A stretch of 64,000 nucleotides of DNA from an uncultured Cryomorphaceae bacterium (GTDB lineage Bacteria > Bacteroidota > Bacteroidia > Flavobacteriales > Schleiferiaceae), in contig CAJVWI010000011.1 in assembly GCA_913009655.1 (NCBI GenBank), positions 1 to 64,000 of the forward strand. The letters are read 5' to 3'. A program made the position numbers and the translations under genes. The notes under the pieces are model-generated. The model had not been told where the DNA came from, did no database searches, and saw nothing but the letters and a program-made list of their open reading frames with translations. Shown piece by piece: positions 44,211 to 52,594 of the stretch. Numbering within the stretch: the first letter of the stretch is position 1; each line of letters begins with the position of its first letter.

Positions 44211-46025
44211 TTAGAAATTAATTTGAAATGAAAGATTGATATGTCTTCCCGGCATCGGGTAGTTTTTTTGAAAAAAGATTTGCTGATTCATTATGTTTTC
44301 AAATCTAAACTTGGTTTTAATCGAAGACTTATTCTTGAATTCAAATATTTTTTTTTCAAAAAATAAACTGAGGTTACCAGCATTTGGTAAATCGCTCAAT
44401 CGATTAGTAGTCCATAGTGTCGGCACTCCTTTCTGATACAGTGCCATAACACCCATCTTCCCATTTTGGATTTGCTTTGAATATATCATTCGAAGACGAA
44501 AAGGAGTTGAATATGGAATTGGGAGATTATCAGCATTTTGACTTTGTAAAGCTTGAACCTCAAATTGAACAAGTTGAGAAGACCATGAAATTTGCCATGA
44601 ACTGTTCATGCCGTATCTGGTAATCAGAAATTCATTTATGGGTTGCCAGAATAGCCCATTAGGTCTCCAAATAATCCCATTGTTTAATTTACCTGCGAAT
44701 GCTTCTAATTTAAAAATGTTGTGCTTATTCTGAAGGCTAAACGAAGCTTTTAAATCCCAACCTGATTCAGGAATTAGATCGGGATTTCCTCCGGGTGACC
44801 AAAAAAGATCATTCATCGTTGGTAACCTAAAAATTCGTTTTAAATGAATATCCAATTCTCTTTTTCTATGTTCAATAAAAACCTGTAGTCCTGGACTACT
44901 TCCGCCAATACCATTAATTAGATTCTGGTATGATGCTTTATTATATAGACTAACGTATTTTCCCTCAGACATACGATATGTCAATGACGTCAAATTGCTT
45001 ATTGTCGTGATGCTTGTGTCTGGTTTATTTTGCCCCGAAATTCCAAAGTATTGAATCTGACTTTGGTTGGATAGTGAGAGATCGCCCCATTTCCAAATAT
45101 TTATAACCTCAAGCGAGGACCCGTTTGAAACATTTGTGTCCAAAATATCGCCTATCGGATTAGAATATGATTGATTGCTGTAAAAAACACTTTGCCTAGT
45201 CTCTAAGGAATAATTCCCTTTTGAGTAACCAATTGAATTATTTAACTGTATTCTGCTGTCAGTTTGATTGGCTCCCGTCCTGTAGGCAGCTGTGCTCGGC
45301 TCAGGAAGCCCTCTACTCATGTTAACTCCATAAACTGACTGACTACTCCAAATTTTTTTTTCGGGATTTATAGATCTGCTAGACACGCTAAATTCAGATC
45401 TCAATCCCTGAGCACCAATTCTTTTTAGCCTTTCTCCTAGATAATTCGAATATTTATAATCATGCGTCCAAATATCATGTCCTATTGATAGTGAGATAGT
45501 TTGATTCGGTTTGGGATTGATAAGTGACCAACTTCCACCGACACCAAAACTTCCGATACTCGAAGTTGATAATTGAATCGAATTACTATTACTCGGACGG
45601 CTTGAATATATAGATCCTCCAAGACCTGATCCGATTACAGGGCTTAAGTCTCCGGCTGTATGGGAAAATATTTGACCATATTTGGGAATCAGACTTACAT
45701 CAACTACACCCAAATCAGGTGATTGAAAAAGATGTCCATTGACTATGAATTGAGAGTAGTTTGAAGGTAATCCCTCACGATTTATTGTAATCGATGAACC
45801 TGGACTTATTGCCCTGGTATCAATTCCTCTCATCCAGGTCCCTAGGGGATCAGAAGGCAACTCATCCCATGTGGAAAGAAGAGACTTAGATATTTTTGAT
45901 TCCGTAAACAGGAAAAAAGATATCGGAACAGAATTAAGAACAACAGATGTGTCCAAACTGTAACAATAGCATTTAAAACAAGAAATAGCTAACCCAATAA
46001 AGGTTAATAATTGCTTATGTATCAT
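44211..46025 (-). CDS. btuB: TonB-dependent receptor, BtuB-like (cobalamin)
   Basis: A 604-residue outer-membrane receptor from ATG 46025. After a signal peptide comes a plug domain (about 30-140), with TWMRGIDTRAISPGSSITI, a FIVNGHLF segment and GSGLGGSIYSS. A 22-strand-type barrel follows, ending INLSFQINF with the terminal Phe typical of outer-membrane proteins. Its length equals E. coli BtuB (614). A cobalamin riboswitch directly upstream makes B12 the expected substrate. A start at 46049 is possible but reaches into the riboswitch P1 stem. It is followed by the BtuG-like gene. Confidence 0.88.
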   Translation of the reverse strand: MIHKQLLTFIGLAISCFKCYCYSLDTSVVLNSVPISFFLFTESKISKSLLSTWDELPSDPLGTWMRGIDTRAISPGSSITINREGLPSNYSQFIVNGHLFQSPDLGVVDVSLIPKYGQIFSHTAGDLSPVIGSGLGGSIYSSRPSNSNSIQLSTSSIGSFGVGGSWSLINPKPNQTISLSIGHDIWTHDYKYSNYLGERLKRIGAQGLRSEFSVSSRSINPEKKIWSSQSVYGVNMSRGLPEPSTAAYRTGANQTDSRIQLNNSIGYSKGNYSLETRQSVFYSNQSYSNPIGDILDTNVSNGSSLEVINIWKWGDLSLSNQSQIQYFGISGQNKPDTSITTISNLTSLTYRMSEGKYVSLYNKASYQNLINGIGGSSPGLQVFIEHRKRELDIHLKRIFRLPTMNDLFWSPGGNPDLIPESGWDLKASFSLQNKHNIFKLEAFAGKLNNGIIWRPNGLFWQPINEFLITRYGMNSSWQISWSSQLVQFEVQALQSQNADNLPIPYSTPFRLRMIYSKQIQNGKMGVMALYQKGVPTLWTTNRLSDLPNAGNLSLFFEKKIFEFKNKSSIKTKFRFENIMNQQIFFQKNYPMPGRHINLSFQINF

Positions 46026-46048
46026 TCTCTTCAACGCTCTTCCCGGCA

Positions 46049-46217
46049 TTGACGGGCTTATGGTAGCGGGCAGGTCTTCTGACTAACTCCCCTTCTTTGC
46101 GCCTTCCCGATCCTTGTCAGTGGCAATTACATTGAAGCATTGAAGCATACAGCTGCGGGTACAGTTTCAGATTTACACTGAATTCCCTATTGTTTCTAAA
46201 AAATAGAAACCCGTCAA
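46049..46217 (-). promoter_or_regulatory. Cobalamin riboswitch
   Basis: On the minus strand the RNA has the hallmarks of the cobalamin class: GGGAATTCAGTGTAAATCTG, then CTGTACCCGCAGCTGTA, the B12 box GCCACTG, and the final AGTCAGAAGACCTGCCCGC. A P1 stem is formed by TTGACGGG (46210-46217) and CCCGTCAA (46049-46056). It lies 23 bp upstream of the btuB ATG, so ligand binding probably blocks initiation or expression. I see no strong terminator, so control is likely at translation. Confidence 0.93.
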
Positions 46218-46222
46218 CAAGA

Positions 46223-46230
46223 CAAAGTTA
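46223..46230 (-). promoter_or_regulatory. Possible -7 box of the riboswitch transcript
   Basis: TAACTTTG on the minus strand matches TAnnTTTG. The predicted start, 6 nt downstream, coincides with the first base of the riboswitch P1 stem (46217). No TTG lies at the usual upstream distance. Confidence 0.45.
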
Positions 46231-46248
46231 ATTCAAACAAATTAAAAT

Positions 46249-47112
46249 CTATAGAAAAAGATCTCTCGCTGCATTGTGAGCCACCTCAAGAGCAATAGCA
46301 TGTATATCGTTATCGGCATTAATACTATTTGCAAATGACAATAAAGACTCTGTTGGTAGATTTCCTGAAAGGGAATCCGCTGCAAATGGGCATCCACCAA
46401 ACCCTAAAAGTGCTGAATCAAATCTTCTTATTCCACAATCCCACGCAACTTGCAATAAGCCAGTACCTAAAGCCGCTTTCTGAGGAACATGCAGATGAAG
46501 ACCTAAATTGATATCCGTAAAATTATTTTTAACAAGCATCACTAATGATTGTATCGAAGAAGGGCTTGACTTTGCAACAGTATCACTCAGGGATAGTGCT
46601 TCAAAATTTGCTGTTTTAACAATTTCGCCGATAAAATCAAGGATTTCCTGATCAGAAACAGTCTCTAAATATGGATTCCCAAAAGCCATTGAGACATAAA
46701 CGACAAGTTTCTTTTTTTTACTGTCAATTAATTCTGCATGTCTTTTCAACTCCTCTATTGCCTGTTTTCTTGATCGATTTGTATTTCGTTTCTGAAAGGT
46801 TTCACTTGCAGAAAAGGGATAGCCAATTAAATCTACTGCCCTATGTTTGATTGCACTTTGAACTCCCCTATCATTGGCCGCAATTGTTAAAAACTGATTA
46901 TTTCCTTTTACCTCAATTAATGAATCTAAAACACCAGAAGTATCTCCCATTTGAGGAACTGCTTTACTTGACACGAAGCTACCAATATCAATAGCAGAGA
47001 AGCCAACAGGCATCAAGGACTTTAGGTATAAAACTTTTTCATCTTTTGAAAATATTCTGGGATGTCCTTGCATCGCATCCCTTGGGCACTCAATAATTTC
47101 TATTTTCTCCAT
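46249..47112 (-). CDS. Hydroxymethylglutaryl-CoA lyase-like protein
   Basis: A 287-residue TIM-barrel enzyme of the HMGL-like family. HMG-CoA lyase splits HMG-CoA into acetoacetate and acetyl-CoA, for example in leucine degradation. Seen are IIECPRDAMQG with the metal-site Arg-Asp, SVSSKAVPQMGD-like SFVSSKAVPQM, a catalytic Cys241 in GGCPFA, and GLHLH. The usual ending of HMGL is shortened. It starts inside the end of pyrD (13-bp overlap) and is probably transcribed with it, separately from btuB downstream. Confidence 0.88.
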   Translation of the reverse strand: MEKIEIIECPRDAMQGHPRIFSKDEKVLYLKSLMPVGFSAIDIGSFVSSKAVPQMGDTSGVLDSLIEVKGNNQFLTIAANDRGVQSAIKHRAVDLIGYPFSASETFQKRNTNRSRKQAIEELKRHAELIDSKKKKLVVYVSMAFGNPYLETVSDQEILDFIGEIVKTANFEALSLSDTVAKSSPSSIQSLVMLVKNNFTDINLGLHLHVPQKAALGTGLLQVAWDCGIRRFDSALLGFGGCPFAADSLSGNLPTESLLSFANSINADNDIHAIALEVAHNAARDLFL

Positions 47113-48131
47113 GCCCGTTGAATATCATGGATCATTGAGGGACCGTTGAAAACAAAACCACTATAAACCTGAACTAGATCAGCACCAGCATTTGTTTTGT
47201 CTAAAACATCTTGTGCTGTAAATACTCCGCCAACTCCTATTACTGCCACTGAATCTTTGACAGCTTCTTTAATCCATGTTACCGCATCAGTACTGCGTTT
47301 TGATAATGGCCGACCTGAAAGACCTCCATTACCCATTTTTTCAATGGTTCTATCACTAATCTTTAGGCCCGTCCGACCAATTGTAGTATTTGTGCCAATC
47401 ACCCCATTAAATCCACAATCCACAGCCAGTCTTGATATCGATTGAATTTCATCTTTAGATAGGTCAGGTGAAATTTTGACAGTTAGGGGTTTTGGGTTAT
47501 TAAAACTTTTATTTTCTTGATATATCGCTTCTAAAAGACGCTTCAATGCCTTCTCATGCTGCAAGTCTCTCAGGCCAGGAGTATTAGGTGAGGATATATT
47601 TATCGTAAAATAATCAACAACATCTCTCAAATGATTCATTGAAAGTAAATAGTCGTCAACCGCATTTTCGTTGACGGTCAATTTATTTCGACCAATATTT
47701 CCACCAACAATTCCCCAGGACTTATCTCTTTTTAGCAATCTTTTTGATGCGGCTATACTACCCTCGTTATTAAAACCCATTCGATTTATAAGTGCTTGAT
47801 CCTCTTTAAGTCTATATAGTCTAGGTTTTTCATTTCCAGGTTGGGGTCTCGGCGTTAAAGTCCCAACCTCGATATGAGAAAACCCCAATTGGAACAAACC
47901 TCTAATTGCCTTAGCATCCTTGTCAAGGCCCGCAGCAAGACCAACAGGATGTTTGAAATCCAACCCCATAACTTTTATTGGATTAGATGCAACAGGACCA
48001 CCCATAGATTGAATAATTAATCTCCCTAATGATGATTGCTGCAGTAATTCTAATTGACTCATGGTAATGTTATGAGCAGTTTCCGCAGGAAAATTAAATA
48101 ATATTGGTCTTATGATTTTAGAGTACAGCAT
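47100..48131 (-). CDS. pyrD: Dihydroorotate dehydrogenase (quinone), class 2
   Basis: A membrane-associated FMN enzyme that oxidises dihydroorotate to orotate in pyrimidine synthesis, passing electrons to quinone. At 343 residues it has class 2 length, with the N-terminal quinone-tunnel helix (FPAETAHNITM). Motifs include GLAAGLDKDA, the catalytic SSPNTPGLRDLQ with Ser as base, TVKISPDLS, NTT and GVGGVFTAQD. It is divergent from smpB over 31 bp and overlaps the HMG-CoA lyase-like gene by 13 bp. Confidence 0.95.
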   Translation of the reverse strand: MLYSKIIRPILFNFPAETAHNITMSQLELLQQSSLGRLIIQSMGGPVASNPIKVMGLDFKHPVGLAAGLDKDAKAIRGLFQLGFSHIEVGTLTPRPQPGNEKPRLYRLKEDQALINRMGFNNEGSIAASKRLLKRDKSWGIVGGNIGRNKLTVNENAVDDYLLSMNHLRDVVDYFTINISSPNTPGLRDLQHEKALKRLLEAIYQENKSFNNPKPLTVKISPDLSKDEIQSISRLAVDCGFNGVIGTNTTIGRTGLKISDRTIEKMGNGGLSGRPLSKRSTDAVTWIKEAVKDSVAVIGVGGVFTAQDVLDKTNAGADLVQVYSGFVFNGPSMIHDIQRAWRK

Positions 48132-48162
48132 GCTTCAACAAAAGTAGGGTTAGATTTGCATT

Positions 48163-48603
48163 ATGAATCCTGTTGTTAAAAATCGTCAAGCACGTTTTTC
48201 TTATGCAATTGAAGAAACCTTCACTGCTGGGATACAGTTGTATGGGACCGAGGTGAAAAGCATACGTGAAGGGAAAGCTAATTTATCTGATAGTTATTGT
48301 TACCTAACTGAAAAAGGAGAATTGTGGGTAAAAAATCTTCATATATCTGAATTTAGCTTAGGAACTTACTCCAATCATTTACCACTACGTGAGAGAAAGT
48401 TACTCTTAAAAAAAAACGAATTAAAAAAAATAATTAAAACAACTAAAAACGTAGGATTTAGCATTATACCATTAAAACTTTACTTTAGCAAAAAAGGATG
48501 GGCTAAGCTAGAGATTGGCTTGGGAAGAGGAAAGAAATTATATGATAAACGAGCCAGCATAAAAGAGCGAGATATTGATAGAGACACCAACAAAGAGATT
48601 TAG
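48163..48603 (+). CDS. smpB: SsrA-binding protein SmpB
   Basis: Binds tmRNA and delivers it to stalled ribosomes (trans-translation). The 146 residues include the family-typical VVKNRQARFSYAIEETFTAGI, GTEVKSIREGKANLSDSY, the basic RERKLLLKKNELKKI, and the closing KKLYDKRASIKERD. The tmRNA gene itself is not in the window. It stands alone, divergent from pyrD, and ends 3 bp from the convergent pcm. Confidence 0.96.
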   Translation: MNPVVKNRQARFSYAIEETFTAGIQLYGTEVKSIREGKANLSDSYCYLTEKGELWVKNLHISEFSLGTYSNHLPLRERKLLLKKNELKKIIKTTKNVGFSIIPLKLYFSKKGWAKLEIGLGRGKKLYDKRASIKERDIDRDTNKEI

Positions 48604-48606
48604 GCT

Positions 48607-49266
48607 TTAAAAACTGTCCCCAGACTCAATATCTTTGAGCATAGGAACAAATCGAAAGCTACCTAAATCTTCTTCTTCATAACCTTCAACAGTATTTGAC
48701 TTCTTTATGCGCTTCATCACTTGGTCATTCTCAGGATAACCAATTGGGATAACAAGAGAGCCTTTAGGGGATAGTTGTTCAACTAAGTCACCGGGTATAT
48801 CTGGTGATGCTGCGGTCACAATGATCCCATCAAAGGGAGCGTAAGAGGGAATCCCTTTATAACCATCGCCAAATTTTTGTGTAATATTATAGCCAAGCTT
48901 TAAAAGAATACTTTTAGAGAAATTAAATAAATCTTTTTGGCGTTCAATCGAAAACACTTTCATCCCCATCTCGACGAGCACAGCAGCTTGATATCCAGAA
49001 CCGGTACCTATCTCTAAAACCTTAGAACCCCTACTCAATCCCAAACTTTGGGATTGAAACGCTACTGTGTAAGGCTGGCTAATAGTCTGTTTAGCTCGTA
49101 TCGGAAATGCAACATCACGATAGGCGAACTCTTCAAATGAACTGTCCAGGAACTGGTGTCTTGGCACGTTTGCAATGGCCTGAAGAACATTATTGTCAAA
49201 TATCCCTTTTTCTTTCAGCACTTGTATTAAATGCTGTCTTTGACCTTGATGTTTAGTAGTATCCAA
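48607..49266 (-). CDS. pcm: Protein-L-isoaspartate O-methyltransferase
   Basis: A 219-residue SAM-dependent enzyme that repairs isoaspartyl residues in damaged proteins. Seen are YRDVAFPIRAKQTISQPYTVA, the SAM-binding VLEIGTGSGYQAAVL, and the IIVTAASPDIPGDLVEQL family segment. Length and motif order are typical of PCMT. The start at 49266 is divergent from the lipoprotein gene, leaving 57 bp between the starts. Confidence 0.93.
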   Translation of the reverse strand: MDTTKHQGQRQHLIQVLKEKGIFDNNVLQAIANVPRHQFLDSSFEEFAYRDVAFPIRAKQTISQPYTVAFQSQSLGLSRGSKVLEIGTGSGYQAAVLVEMGMKVFSIERQKDLFNFSKSILLKLGYNITQKFGDGYKGIPSYAPFDGIIVTAASPDIPGDLVEQLSPKGSLVIPIGYPENDQVMKRIKKSNTVEGYEEEDLGSFRFVPMLKDIESGDSF

Positions 49267-49323
49267 TAGTGTTTTTTTTTCAAGTGGTAATTTACAATGG
49301 GATCACTACTCTACATTTGTCAA

Positions 49324-50238
49324 ATGAAAGAGATTTTCATTTTTTTTATTATTAACCTGTGTTTGGTCACATTAAATAGCTGTGATAACAACTCCATTGA
49401 AAAGCCGGCGTATTTAGCCATTCAAGAGCTATATATGACTCCAAACCAAAATTCATCCTTTGGTAATTCTAGTTCGAAAATCTCCTCTGTTTGGATTCAC
49501 ATAAACAATTATAATCTTGGGGCTTTTGAATTACCTGCTCAAATACCGGTATTAATAGATACGAATGGGTCCTATGATTTAAAACTTGAGCCAGGTATTG
49601 ATATAAATGGGGTATCCTCTTTTAGAGGAATATATCCATTTTACAATCCTATTGAAATGTCGGTAGATCTTAAAAAGGGGGAAACTATTGACTTCCCAAG
49701 CGGCTCAAACAAGATTGTTTCTTATGATTTTAATGCACCCCAAGGAGAACTGAAGATAAAAAACCTTGAAACCTTTGAATCAGGATTAAGAACAATGACT
49801 ACAACGAATCAAAGCGATACCAACTGGATACTCACTTCAAATTCAAATATTAAATTCCCGCCTCCACAAGGGGAGGAAAACCTATACAGTGGAATGGCTA
49901 TACTAGATACAGGGATTTGTAAATTTGAGGTTAGCAGCAATGAAGATTTCATACTCCCAAAGGGCGGTGAAAATGTATATGTGGAATTTGACTACCATAT
50001 AACAAATCCTTTAACTATCGGTGTGATTGCTAGTAATCCAGGACAAATAATTCAGATGCCTACAGCTACATTCTTACCAAACTCAAAATGGAACCATGGT
50101 TATGTAAATTTGATTACCGAGGTTTCAGGATCCCCACAAGCCAGTACCTTTAAGATTTTTATAGGTTCTGCAAAACTTAATAATGGCAGACTAGATACAG
50201 TCTTAATTGACAATGTTAGACTTCTTTATCACGAATGA
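49324..50238 (+). CDS. Hypothetical lipoprotein linked to polysaccharide synthesis gene
   Basis: A 304-residue protein from ATG 49324 with a lipobox LNSC near residue 20. The mature part is predicted all-beta, with carbohydrate-binding-like segments near 60-150 (SVWIHINNYNLGAFELPA) and 180-300. I do not recognise a family. It overlaps the following polyprenyl sugar transferase by 4 bp (ATGA), so it is probably co-translated with it and could act in surface-polysaccharide handling. That is inference from context only. Confidence 0.75.
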   Translation: MKEIFIFFIINLCLVTLNSCDNNSIEKPAYLAIQELYMTPNQNSSFGNSSSKISSVWIHINNYNLGAFELPAQIPVLIDTNGSYDLKLEPGIDINGVSSFRGIYPFYNPIEMSVDLKKGETIDFPSGSNKIVSYDFNAPQGELKIKNLETFESGLRTMTTTNQSDTNWILTSNSNIKFPPPQGEENLYSGMAILDTGICKFEVSSNEDFILPKGGENVYVEFDYHITNPLTIGVIASNPGQIIQMPTATFLPNSKWNHGYVNLITEVSGSPQASTFKIFIGSAKLNNGRLDTVLIDNVRLLYHE

Positions 50239-51668
50239 AAAAACAGAGCTTTAACTTAAATACTCATCAAAGATTATGGCGATTCGCATATCTGATATGT
50301 GACTTCGTTACGGCTTGGATAGCTTATACAGCACTGTATTCATACCGAAAAGCAGTTATAGAACCAGCTCGGTTTGGATTGGAGACGATGCACTGGGATA
50401 ATTTTTATAGTCTAGGTGCTTTAATAACATCAATACTTTGGGTTTTTTCTGTTGCATTAATAGGCCTTTATATAAATCCAATAAGGAAGTCTCGTTTGAC
50501 AGAGGTAAGACTTATTATTCAGGTTTGTTTTGTATTCTCAACCTTTTATTTTTTAGTTTTTCTTTTAAATGACTTTGTAACCAATTACTCAGATTACTTT
50601 AAAACAGCAGGTATTTTTTCTGGAATTATTTTTGTGGGATCTATTTCTAATAGGATTATCATGGGTTATTTCATCCAAAGAAATATCCTTTCTAAAAGAT
50701 ACTCTTTCCCAACACTTCTTATAGGTTCAAGATCTGAAATTCAGAACAATTTAAAGTCACTATCTCGCCATTCTAACTGGTCAGGTGAAATATTTTCTGG
50801 GTGGATAAATACCGAGGAAGATAATGATCGAAATTCGTTAAGCGAAATACCCATGGTAGGTGTACTCAAGGACCTTACTAAGTGTATTAATACATTAAAT
50901 ATTCAAGATTGCATCGTAGCTCTTGAAGCGGAAAAACATCATCAACTCGCAAATTTAATTTTGGTTCTAGAAACATCAAAAGTTAGGACATTTATGATTC
51001 CCGACACCTATGGAATACTCTCCGGGCAAGTGAAAATTGATGATCACGGTGTTCTATTAATGGAATGGCATATTGACCCCATGAACCCCTGGCAGCGGAA
51101 CTCAAAGAGATTAATAGATGTTTTAATCAGCATATTTGCTCTAGTGATGATTTCTCCAGTACTTGTGCTTTTATCAATAATGATTGGACTTTCAGGTGGT
51201 CCGATTTTCTTTTCTCAACCAAGACTAGGGAGGAATCAAAAAATATTTAATATCTATAAGTTTCGGACTATGCGAATTAATGCCGAAATAGACGGTCCTC
51301 AACTAAGCAGCGACGAAGACAATAGAATTACGCGATTAGGTAAGTTTCTTAGAAAGTATCGATTAGATGAATTACCACAATTCTGGAATGTCCTAAGGGG
51401 GGACATGAGTATTGTTGGTCCGAGGCCTGAGAGATCTTTTTATGCCGAGAAAATAATAGTGGCAGCACCTCAATATCGACATATCTATAAAATCAGACCA
51501 GGCATAACGAGCTGGGGAATGGTTAGGTTTGGATATGCCAGTAATGTCGAAGAAATGGTGAGTAGAATGAAATATGATCTTATATACATAGAAAATATGT
51601 CCTTTTTCAATGACATAAAGGTTTTAATATATACAGTTTGGACAATAATTCAGGGTCGTGGAAAGTGA
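50235..51668 (+). CDS. Polyprenyl glycosylphosphotransferase (WcaJ/WbaP-like)
   Basis: A 477-residue membrane enzyme that transfers a sugar-1-phosphate to undecaprenyl phosphate to start an exopolysaccharide or O-antigen unit. Four to five N-terminal helices (about 15-145) precede a CoA-binding-like domain, then a reentrant/transmembrane segment (about 290-315). The catalytic domain shows KFRTM, LDELPQFWNVLRGDMSIVGPRPE and the final RPGITSWG, which mark the bacterial sugar-transferase family. The sugar is unknown. It overlaps the preceding lipoprotein. Confidence 0.9.
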   Translation: MKKQSFNLNTHQRLWRFAYLICDFVTAWIAYTALYSYRKAVIEPARFGLETMHWDNFYSLGALITSILWVFSVALIGLYINPIRKSRLTEVRLIIQVCFVFSTFYFLVFLLNDFVTNYSDYFKTAGIFSGIIFVGSISNRIIMGYFIQRNILSKRYSFPTLLIGSRSEIQNNLKSLSRHSNWSGEIFSGWINTEEDNDRNSLSEIPMVGVLKDLTKCINTLNIQDCIVALEAEKHHQLANLILVLETSKVRTFMIPDTYGILSGQVKIDDHGVLLMEWHIDPMNPWQRNSKRLIDVLISIFALVMISPVLVLLSIMIGLSGGPIFFSQPRLGRNQKIFNIYKFRTMRINAEIDGPQLSSDEDNRITRLGKFLRKYRLDELPQFWNVLRGDMSIVGPRPERSFYAEKIIVAAPQYRHIYKIRPGITSWGMVRFGYASNVEEMVSRMKYDLIYIENMSFFNDIKVLIYTVWTIIQGRGK

Positions 51669-51689
51669 TCTCTGCGTATCTTTCACATC

Positions 51690-52580
51690 ATGAAAAAAAT
51701 AACAGTTATCGGGGCCGGAACAATGGGTAATGGAATTGCCCATGTTTTTGCCACCAATGGATTTGATGTGATGCTTTTTGACATTAATCAGGAAGCATTG
51801 AACAACTCAATAATTAATATTGAAAAAAACATAAAAAGACAAGTAAGCAAAGAAATATTAACGGCAGAGATTGGTCAATCATCGCTTGAAAGAATCAAGT
51901 TGATCAGTAATCTTGAACAAGCGGTAAAATCAGCAGATGTAGTAATTGAGGCCGCTACAGAGGATGAAACCCTGAAGCTCCAGATTTTTTCAAGTCTAAG
52001 TGCTTTAGTTACCGAAAAAACTATTTTAGCTACAAATACTTCTTCTATTTCAATAGGAAAAATAGCGGCAGTAACAAAATATCCTGAGAATGTCATTGGA
52101 ATGCATTTTATGAATCCTGTACCGGTAATGAAACTTGTGGAAATAATTAGTGGCTATAAAACGTCTCATGAGACAACGACTACAATAACGGAGCTATCAA
52201 AAGAATTAGGCAAAACTCCGGTAGCTTGTAATGACTACCCGGGTTTTGTTGCTAACCGAATTTTAATGCCAATGATCAATGAAGCTATTGAAACTCTTCA
52301 AAATGGAGTTGCTGGAGTCTCTGAAATTGACAGTATCATGAAACTTGGAATGGGACACCCTATGGGGCCGCTTCAATTAGCAGATTTTATTGGGCTTGAC
52401 GTTTGCTTGAGCATATTAAATGTAATGCACCAAGGATATGGGAAACCTAAATATTCACCAAACCCAATCCTTATAAACCTTGTAACATCGGGTGATCTTG
52501 GAGTGAAGTCAGGTAAAGGATTCTATGATTACTCCAACGGGATCAAAAATGCATCTGTTGCTTATAATATTAATAAATAA
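51690..52580 (+). CDS. 3-hydroxybutyryl-CoA dehydrogenase
   Basis: A 296-residue NAD(P)-dependent 3-hydroxyacyl-CoA dehydrogenase. The N-terminal GAGTMGNGIAHVFATNG is the dinucleotide motif. NTSSISI and IGMHFMNPVPVMKLVE contain the catalytic His, and the C-terminal half has GFVANRILMPMINEA and GMGHPMGPLQLADFIGLD. It probably converts 3-hydroxybutyryl-CoA and acetoacetyl-CoA in fatty acid or amino-acid breakdown. No thiolase or crotonase gene is adjacent. Confidence 0.93.
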   Translation: MKKITVIGAGTMGNGIAHVFATNGFDVMLFDINQEALNNSIINIEKNIKRQVSKEILTAEIGQSSLERIKLISNLEQAVKSADVVIEAATEDETLKLQIFSSLSALVTEKTILATNTSSISIGKIAAVTKYPENVIGMHFMNPVPVMKLVEIISGYKTSHETTTTITELSKELGKTPVACNDYPGFVANRILMPMINEAIETLQNGVAGVSEIDSIMKLGMGHPMGPLQLADFIGLDVCLSILNVMHQGYGKPKYSPNPILINLVTSGDLGVKSGKGFYDYSNGIKNASVAYNINK

Positions 52581-52594
52581 ATTTATTCTTAAAA

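Noticed and set aside
46026-46049. Longer start for the BtuB-like receptor (adds 8 residues from ATG 46049)
   Set aside because: It would begin inside the riboswitch P1 stem and precede the signal peptide with a basic, non-family extension.
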